Of a stretch of 31,481 bases of DNA, positions 26,032 through 31,481 are shown in pieces. Source of the DNA: Caulobacterales bacterium 32-69-10 (lineage in GTDB: Bacteria; Pseudomonadota; Alphaproteobacteria; Caulobacterales; Caulobacteraceae); contig NCED01000040.1 in the NCBI GenBank assembly GCA_002280485.1, positions 1-31,481 of the forward strand, read 5' to 3'. Position 1 is the stretch's first letter, and every line of letters starts with the position of its first letter. Below the pieces are notes generated by a model. The model saw nothing but the letters and a program-made list of their open reading frames with translations, was not told the DNA's origin and ran no database searches. The translations under genes were made by a program, and so were the position numbers.

Positions 26032-28686
26032 TCAGTTCAGGGCCTTTTCGGCTAACTCCAGGACATTCTTGGAGATATTCGGAGCGGCGGCGATCCGCGA
26101 CAATTCGTCCCGCATGAGTTCGCCCAGGTTTTCACTGTATCGGCGCCAGCCGCCCAGGGGCTCCAGCAGTCTTGCGGCGATCATGGGGTTGAAGCTGTCG
26201 ATCAGCAGGATCTGGTCGGCGAGGAACCGATAACCGGCCCCGCTGGGGTCGTGGAAGCGGGCGGGGTTGCCGCTGGCGAAGCTGGCCACCAGGGCGCGCA
26301 GCCGGTTGGGATTCCTGGACTCGAAGGCCGGATGGGTGGTCAGGGCCGCCACCTTGGCCAGGGCGTCCGGCGCCGGCGATCGGGCCTGCAGGGCGAACCA
26401 TTTGTCGACGACCAGGGGCTCGTCCTTCCAGCGCTCGTAGAAGGCGGACAGGGCCTCCTCGAAGGCCGCGGCGCCGTCGGGGGTGACGCTCATCTGCATC
26501 AGGGCGTTCAGGCCGCCGATGGAGTCGGTCATGTTGGTCGCCGCCTCGGCATGGCCGACGGCGCGGGCGAGGTGGACGGCGGTCGGCTCGGCGGCGAGGA
26601 GATCGAGGACGGCGTTGCGCAGGGCCCTGCGGCCCGCGCCCGCCGCGTCGGGCGTGAACTCGCCCGGGTCCTGCATCGCCCCGTGCAGGCGCACCAGCAC
26701 TTCGGACAGGTGCACGGCGATGCGGGTGCGCAGGGCCTCGCGCGCCTCGTGCAAGGCGGCGGGGTCGGCCAGGCCGCCTCGTTCGGCCATTCCTCCCCTT
26801 TCAGATTGGGCCAGCGCCAGGTCCGATTCGCTGGGCAGGGCCAACAACAGGGCCTGAAAGGCGGGCTCGGCGGACTGGTCGGACAGGGCCCGGCCGATGG
26901 CGTCGGCGTAGCGCTCCTCATTGACTTCGTCAGGCGCGCCGGCGGCGCGGGCGAGGATCAGCTCGCGCGCGAGATCCTGGCCGGCTTCCCAGCGGTTGAA
27001 CGGATCGGGGTCTGCCGCCAGCCGGACATAGGCGTCCTTGGCCGGCGCATCGACGACCAGGCGAACCGGGGCCGAGAAGCCGCGCAGCAGCGAGACCACC
27101 GGCTCCTGCGTCACTCCGCCGAGGCGGACTTCGGCCTGGGCCTTGTCCAGCACGACCAGGGCCTCGGTCACGGGGGCGCCGCTCGCCGGGTCGTGGAAGG
27201 CCATGACCTCGCCGTCACGGTCGAGCAGGCCCAGGCGCACCGGAATGGGCAGGGGCGCGTCGGCGGGGGTGCGGCCGGCCTGGGCCAGCGACAGGACCAG
27301 GATCTGGGCGGCCTCGTCGTAGGTGGACTCGACGGTGAGGACCGGGGTGCCGGGCTGCTGGTACCAGGCGAAGAAGCGCGAAAGGTCCTGGCCCGAGGCG
27401 GCCTCGAAGGCGCCGACGAAATCCTCGACCGTCGCCGCCGTGCCGTCGCAGCGCTCGAAGTAGAGGTCCATGCCGGCCCGGAAAGCCTGGGGCCCCAGCA
27501 GGGTGTGCAGCATGCGGATGATCTCCGCGCCCTTCTCGTAGACCGTGGCGGTGTAGAAGTTGTCGATCTTGACGTAGCTGGACGGGCGCACCGGGTGGGC
27601 CAGCGGGCCGGCATCCTCCGGGAACTGACGGGTGCGCAGGGCGCGGACATCCTTGATCCGCACAACGGACTCGCCGCGCTCCTGGGCCGAGAAGCTCTGG
27701 TCGCGGAAGACGGTCAGGCCTTCCTTCAGGCACAGCTGGAACCAGTCGCGGCAGGTGATGCGGTTGCCGGTCCAGTTGTGGAAGTACTCGTGGGCGACGA
27801 CGCTCTCGATGCGCTCGTAGTCCATGTCGGTGGCCGTGGCCGGGTCGGCCAGCAGCAGGCTGGAGTTGAAGACGTTGAGGCCCTTGTTCTCCATCGCCCC
27901 GAAATTGAAGTCGCGCACGGCGACGATCATGAACAGGTCGAGGTCGTACTCGCGGCCGAAGGCGGTCTCGTCGAACGTCATCGACCGCTTGAGCGCGTCC
28001 ATGGCGTAGAGGGCCCGCTCGCTCTGGCCGGGGTCGACGTAGATGCGCAGGTCGATGGTCCGCCCGCTCATGGTGACGAAGCTGTCGGCCAGTTCGTCGA
28101 GCTCGCCGGCGACCAGGGCGAACAGGTAGCAGGGCTTGGGGAAGGGATCGCGCCACACGGCGTAATGACGCCCGCCCTCCAGCGGGCCTTCTTCGACCCT
28201 GTTGCCGTTGGCGAGCAGGCGGTGGAAGGCGCGGTCGGCCTCGATACGGACGGTGTAGCGGGCCAGCACGTCCGGCCGGTCGGGGAACCAGGTGATCTTG
28301 CGGAAGCCCTCGGCCTCGCACTGGGTGCAGAAGCGGCCGCCGGACATGTAGAGGCCATCCAGCGAGGCATTGGCCGCCGGATCGATCTCGACCTCGGTCT
28401 CAAGGGCGAAGGTCGCCGGGACGTCGGCGATGGTCAGGTATTCCGTATCGATGGCGTAGTCGCTCGCCGCCAGGACGCGGCCGTCGATGGCCACAGAGAT
28501 CGGCTTCAGTCGCTCGCCGTTCAGGACCAGGGGCTCGGCATGGACGCCGTTGCGGCGCAGGCTGAGCCTGGCCTTCACCCGGGTGGCGCTGGGCTTGAGG
28601 TCGAAGTCCAGATGGATCTCGTCCACCAGATAGGCCGGCGGGCGATAGTCGGACAGGCGGATCGGCTGGGGCGTTTCGGTGCGCAT
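26032..28686 (-). CDS. pepN: aminopeptidase N
   Basis: An 884-residue M1-family zinc aminopeptidase of the E. coli PepN type, which removes N-terminal residues from peptides in the cytosol. The exopeptidase motif GAMEN is at 263-267, and the zinc site is HEYFHNWTGNRITCRDWFQLC: H299, E300 (catalytic), H303, with E322 (LKEGLT) as third ligand. The start MRTETPQPIRLSDYRPPAYL and the C-terminal ending in ELAEKALN are full-length family ends, and the length fits. The response regulator and kinase genes lie downstream on the same strand with only a 59-base gap from the pepN end to 26031 in coordinates, but in transcription order they come before pepN's position only on the opposite side, so they read toward lower coordinates after pepN. 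Confidence 0.97.
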   Translation of the reverse strand: MRTETPQPIRLSDYRPPAYLVDEIHLDFDLKPSATRVKARLSLRRNGVHAEPLVLNGERLKPISVAIDGRVLAASDYAIDTEYLTIADVPATFALETEVEIDPAANASLDGLYMSGGRFCTQCEAEGFRKITWFPDRPDVLARYTVRIEADRAFHRLLANGNRVEEGPLEGGRHYAVWRDPFPKPCYLFALVAGELDELADSFVTMSGRTIDLRIYVDPGQSERALYAMDALKRSMTFDETAFGREYDLDLFMIVAVRDFNFGAMENKGLNVFNSSLLLADPATATDMDYERIESVVAHEYFHNWTGNRITCRDWFQLCLKEGLTVFRDQSFSAQERGESVVRIKDVRALRTRQFPEDAGPLAHPVRPSSYVKIDNFYTATVYEKGAEIIRMLHTLLGPQAFRAGMDLYFERCDGTAATVEDFVGAFEAASGQDLSRFFAWYQQPGTPVLTVESTYDEAAQILVLSLAQAGRTPADAPLPIPVRLGLLDRDGEVMAFHDPASGAPVTEALVVLDKAQAEVRLGGVTQEPVVSLLRGFSAPVRLVVDAPAKDAYVRLAADPDPFNRWEAGQDLARELILARAAGAPDEVNEERYADAIGRALSDQSAEPAFQALLLALPSESDLALAQSERGGMAERGGLADPAALHEAREALRTRIAVHLSEVLVRLHGAMQDPGEFTPDAAGAGRRALRNAVLDLLAAEPTAVHLARAVGHAEAATNMTDSIGGLNALMQMSVTPDGAAAFEEALSAFYERWKDEPLVVDKWFALQARSPAPDALAKVAALTTHPAFESRNPNRLRALVASFASGNPARFHDPSGAGYRFLADQILLIDSFNPMIAARLLEPLGGWRRYSENLGELMRDELSRIAAAPNISKNVLELAEKALN

Positions 28687-28699
28687 GTCACCGATGTAA

Positions 28700-28731
28700 C
28701 CCCGCCTGCGGTCCCTCGCCAGGGGGCGGGG
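28700..28731 (-). terminator. possible hairpin terminator after the hypothetical gene
   Basis: CCCCGCC (28700-28706) pairs with GGCGGGG (28725-28731) around an 18-base loop. It lies between the stop of the minus-strand hypothetical gene at 28743 and the pepN start at 28686. There is no real T-run after it, so it may be a weak terminator or only a leader structure of pepN. Confidence 0.3.
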
Positions 28732-28742
28732 ACCAAACCTGC

Positions 28743-29315
28743 TCAGGCGGCGTCTTCGGCCAGGTCCGGCTGGGCTTCGGCGGCGGCGGGGATCTGCTGC
28801 AGGAACCGGTCGACCTTGCGGGCCTCCTCGGCCAGGCGGCGGATCTCTGGCGGGGCGTCTTCCGGCGCTTCATCCACCAAGGCCGACAGATGCCGGGCGA
28901 TGGACAGCAGCCGTCGCGACGAGGTGATCAGCCGGGCCTGGAACTCGATCTTCAGCGGGTCGCGATCATATTCGGCCCCAGGCACCCGCCAGCCGCCCCA
29001 GTCATTGGCGTCGGTGACCACCACCGGATAGGTCCCGGGATAGGGATGATGGGCGCAGTCGTCGGGCTGCTGCCACTTGTTGCGGGCCCGCAGGAGACGC
29101 CAGCTCGGCTCGTCATCGTTCACGAGTTCGTGGCTCGATTGCTCGGCGCGAAGCTCATGGGCGTGAAAGTCACGGCCCAGACCCACATCGTAGGTCACGC
29201 GCACGGGCTCATCGAAACCGCGCGCCCAGACAGGCACGATCTTCTCGATCACCGCCCAGGCGCCGACGCTTTCGACCCACACCTTTTGATTACGTTGGAA
29301 GACAGCCTTGGCCAT
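28743..29315 (-). CDS. conserved hypothetical protein
   Basis: A 190-residue cytosolic protein that I cannot assign to a named family. The N-terminal part (AVFQRNQKVWVESVGAWAVIEKIVPVWARGFDEPVRVTYDV) looks like a small beta-barrel or KOW/SH3-like fold; the middle has HPYPGTYPVVVTDANDWGGWRVPG, rich in aromatics; the C-terminal part is helical (LITSSRRLLSIARHLSALV then EEARKVDRFLQQIP). No signal peptide or membrane helix is seen. The ATG at 29315 follows GGTGGGT; a GTG at 29321 is equally in frame. It is divergent from the acyl-CoA dehydrogenase genes with 141 bases between starts. Codon use fits a real gene. Confidence 0.8.
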   Translation of the reverse strand: MAKAVFQRNQKVWVESVGAWAVIEKIVPVWARGFDEPVRVTYDVGLGRDFHAHELRAEQSSHELVNDDEPSWRLLRARNKWQQPDDCAHHPYPGTYPVVVTDANDWGGWRVPGAEYDRDPLKIEFQARLITSSRRLLSIARHLSALVDEAPEDAPPEIRRLAEEARKVDRFLQQIPAAAEAQPDLAEDAA

Positions 29316-29456
29316 ACGCACCCACCGATACTTGTTTCAGCCCATAAGACCCTGAAATCCTTGACGCGAGGTCAATCTTTCCACGCCCGCTGCGATGCGT
29401 ATGGTGGGGTTTCCAGGGAAACGCAGACGCCGTGAACACGGCGGGACAAGACGGGC

Positions 29457-30575
29457 ATGAATTTCGATTTTTCCGACGACCAGAAGTTTCTGAAGAACGA
29501 GGCGCGAAAGTTCCTCGAGGCCCAGTGCCCGACAAGCCGGGTGCGCAAGGTCCTCGACGAGGACGCGAAGTCCTATGACGAGGACCTCTGGAAGGCGGTG
29601 GGCGAGCAGGGCTGGCTCGGCGCGGCTATCCCGGAAGAATATAACGGCCTGGGTCTCGGCCGGCTGGAGCTGTGCGTGATCGCCGAGGAGCTCGGCCGGG
29701 CCGTCGCCCCGATCCCCTTCGCCTCCACCGTCTATTTCCTGGCTGAAGGGATCATGCTGGCCGGATCGGAGGAGCAGAAAGCCTATCTGCTGCCCCGTAT
29801 CGCCGCCGGCGAAGTGATCGGCGCCATGGCCGTCTCTGAAGGACCGGGAGTCACCACCGCCTCGACCCTGCAGGCCACGGTTGAGGGCGGAAAGCTCAAC
29901 GGCGTCAAGCTGCCGGTCACGGACGGCGACATCGCCACCGTCGCCCTGGTGCTGGCCAAGGAGAATGGAAAGCCAGGTCTGTTCATCGCCGACCTCACCG
30001 ATCCTTCGGTGACCCGCGAGGCGCTCAAGACGCTGGATCCCACCCGGGACGCCGCGCGCCTGACCTTCAAGGACGCGCCGGTCAGACGCCTGGGCGAGGC
30101 CGGCCAAGGCTTCGACCTGCTGGAGCAGATCAACGACCGCGCCGCGGTGCTGCTGGCCTTCGAACAGTGCGGCGGCGCCGACCGCTGCCTGGAGATGGCC
30201 AAGTCCTACGCCTTGGAGCGCTACGCCTTCGGCCGGGTGATCGGCTCCTATCAGGCCATCAAGCACAAGCTGGCCGACATCTATGTCAAGAACGAGCTGG
30301 CCCGCTCCAATGCCTATTACGGCGCCTGGGCGCTCAACACCGGCGCGGCCGAATTGCCCGTCGCCGCCAGCGCCGCGCGGATCGCCGGCTGCGAGGCCTA
30401 CTGGTTCGCCTCAAAGGAAAACATCCAGACCCACGGGGGCATCGGCTTCACCTGGGAGATGGACTGCCATCTGCACTACCGGCGCTCGCGCCAACTTTCC
30501 CTCGTGGCGGGCGCGCCGCGGGTCTGGAAGGAACGGCTGGTCAGCCAGCTCGAACGTCGTAACGCCGCCGCCTGA
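29457..30575 (+). CDS. acyl-CoA dehydrogenase, short form (probable subunit of a heteromeric enzyme)
   Basis: A 372-residue flavin-dependent acyl-CoA dehydrogenase that oxidises acyl-CoA at the alpha-beta bond. MNFDFSDDQKFLKNEARKFL is the N-terminal helical domain, and the C-terminal FAD/CoA region has SYALERYAFGRVIGSYQAIKHKLAD and ENIQTHGGIGFTWEMDCHLHYRR. In the middle beta-domain the FAD-binding motif is weak (AVSEGPGVTT in place of the usual SEPxAGSD), which suggests it does not bind FAD fully alone. A second acyl-CoA dehydrogenase gene follows after 14 bases. Paired genes of this kind form heterotetramers in, for example, mycobacterial steroid degradation (ChsE1-ChsE2 type). Substrate is unknown; steroid or branched acyl-CoA are possibilities from family knowledge. 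Confidence 0.9.
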   Translation: MNFDFSDDQKFLKNEARKFLEAQCPTSRVRKVLDEDAKSYDEDLWKAVGEQGWLGAAIPEEYNGLGLGRLELCVIAEELGRAVAPIPFASTVYFLAEGIMLAGSEEQKAYLLPRIAAGEVIGAMAVSEGPGVTTASTLQATVEGGKLNGVKLPVTDGDIATVALVLAKENGKPGLFIADLTDPSVTREALKTLDPTRDAARLTFKDAPVRRLGEAGQGFDLLEQINDRAAVLLAFEQCGGADRCLEMAKSYALERYAFGRVIGSYQAIKHKLADIYVKNELARSNAYYGAWALNTGAAELPVAASAARIAGCEAYWFASKENIQTHGGIGFTWEMDCHLHYRRSRQLSLVAGAPRVWKERLVSQLERRNAAA

Positions 30576-30589
30576 AAGGGATCCTGATC

Positions 30590-31481
30590 ATGGACTTCAA
30601 AGACACCCCCGAAGAGGCCGCCTACCGCCAGCAGGTGCGCGAGTGGCTCAACGCCAATGCGCCCAAGAAGCGTGAGGGCGAACCCGACCCGCTGGGCGAA
30701 TCCAGCGACGGCCTCGCCGCCTCCAAGGCCTGGCAAGCCAAGAAGGCCGCCGCCGGCTATGCCTGCATCACCTGGCCCAAGGAATGGGGCGGCCAGGGCG
30801 GCAACCCGATCCAGCAGGTGATTTTCAACCAGGAAGAATCCGCCTTCCCGACCCCGGGCAATCCTTTCCAGATCGGCCTGGGCATGTGCGTGCCCACGGT
30901 GATGACCTTCGCCGATGAGGAGACCAAGAAGCGCTTCGTCGGCCCCGCCATCCGCGGCGAGGAAATCTGGTGCCAGCTGTTTTCCGAACCCTCCGGCGGC
31001 TCAGATGTGGCTGGCGCCCGCACCCGGGCCGAGCGCGCCCCGGACTGCTCGGGCGACTGGATCATCAACGGTCAGAAGGTGTGGACCACCGGGGCACAGT
31101 TCTCCGATTTCGGCATCGTCATCTGCCGCACCAATCCGGACGCGCCCAAGCACAAGGGCATGACCATGTTCTGGATCGACATGAAGGATCCGGGCGTCGA
31201 GGTACGGCCGATCCACCAGATGTCGGGCGGTTCGGGCTTCAACGAGGTCTTCTTCACCGACCTGCGGGTCAAGGACAGTCAGCGTCTCGGCGCCGTCGAT
31301 GACGGCTGGCGGGTTTCGCTGGTCACCCTGATGAACGAGCGTCTGGCTGTGGGCGGCGCCTCGGGCGCAGGCTGGAGCGCCTTCCTGGAATCGGCGCGCC
31401 AGACCCCCGGGCTGGACGGCGGGGCGGCGATCAAGGATCAGGCCCTGCGGGAAAAGCTGGCGGACTGGTATGTCCAGGCCG
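30590..31481 (+). CDS. acyl-CoA dehydrogenase, long form, cut by the window end
   Basis: The frame is open from the ATG at 30590 (GAAAGGG about 10 bases upstream) to the end of the window, giving 297 residues of a protein that is normally about 400 long. MDFKDTPEEAAYRQQVREWL is the N-terminal domain; ITWPKEWGGQGG, FSEPSGGSDVAG (FAD-binding) and NGQKVWTTGAQFSDFGIVICRT are clear acyl-CoA dehydrogenase signatures, followed by GGSGFNEVFFTDLRV and VDDGWRVSLVTLMNER. Unlike the preceding gene, this one keeps the complete SEPxxGSD motif. The catalytic base region would be beyond the window. With the gene at 29457 it probably makes one heteromeric enzyme. Confidence 0.93.
   Translation, partial: MDFKDTPEEAAYRQQVREWLNANAPKKREGEPDPLGESSDGLAASKAWQAKKAAAGYACITWPKEWGGQGGNPIQQVIFNQEESAFPTPGNPFQIGLGMCVPTVMTFADEETKKRFVGPAIRGEEIWCQLFSEPSGGSDVAGARTRAERAPDCSGDWIINGQKVWTTGAQFSDFGIVICRTNPDAPKHKGMTMFWIDMKDPGVEVRPIHQMSGGSGFNEVFFTDLRVKDSQRLGAVDDGWRVSLVTLMNERLAVGGASGAGWSAFLESARQTPGLDGGAAIKDQALREKLADWYVQA

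Noticed and set aside
26251..29031. A 926-residue plus-strand open frame across pepN
   Set aside because: It is the antisense image of pepN and the neighbouring gene; no domain or ribosome-binding site supports it.

Overview
The window is high-GC (about 70%) chromosomal DNA of an alphaproteobacterium, most likely a Caulobacteraceae member (Caulobacter/Phenylobacterium type). This rests on an NMSHELRTPLNAINGF histidine kinase of the PleC/DivJ type, the secA / peptidyl-prolyl isomerase / argJ / mutT and ubiG / lysC / glnE gene neighbourhoods, and Caulobacter-like protein sequences. It is mostly a core-genome segment. No phage, CRISPR array, integrase or complete insertion sequence is visible. 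The only accessory-looking DNA is the first ~600 bases, which have lower GC and hold the 3' end of an unrecognised gene.

Layout: (1) 1-785, edge of a lower-GC patch, then a non-coding or decayed stretch. (2) 786-2610, a short-chain dehydrogenase divergent from its probable AraC-type regulator. (3) 2635-7042, minus strand: a small lipoprotein, O6-alkylguanine-DNA alkyltransferase, pirin, and a secA that is broken as written. (4) 7370-10114, plus strand: parvulin-type isomerase lipoprotein, argJ and a MutT-like Nudix hydrolase. (5) 10238-11613, minus strand: a methyltransferase coupled to an HELTH metalloprotease-like protein. (6) 11839-14133, plus strand: comF, grxC, nitrilase-family amidase and DUF1178. 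(7) 14291-16110, minus strand: ubiG, a small membrane protein and a prolyl-4-hydroxylase-like dioxygenase. (8) 16221-22637, plus strand: lysC (also broken as written), glnE, an EF-hand exported protein, an ECF sigma factor, a membrane protein that may be its anti-sigma factor, and a Metal_resist/Spy-like protein. (9) 22786-28686, minus strand: pepN, then a response regulator and a PleC-like sensor kinase. (10) 28743-31481: a hypothetical gene divergent from two tandem acyl-CoA dehydrogenases, the second cut by the window end.

Two things stand out. First, six intergenic palindromic elements share one plan: outer TCATCC and GGACC(C) boxes around small inner hairpins, arranged as an inverted pair. 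Three (4320, 9615, 17418) are near-identical 86-87-base copies with a constant 29-base spacer, and their inner stem shows a compensatory base-pair swap. Three of the six end 8-12 bases before a start codon. Two other palindromes of different sequence lie at 10124 and 14141. Second, two normally essential genes, secA and lysC, each carry an internal deletion plus a frame change exactly where conserved residues should be. Either the underlying assembly is wrong at these points or functional copies exist elsewhere. I found no convincing new multi-gene system. The repeat family and the truncated gene at the left edge are the best leads.
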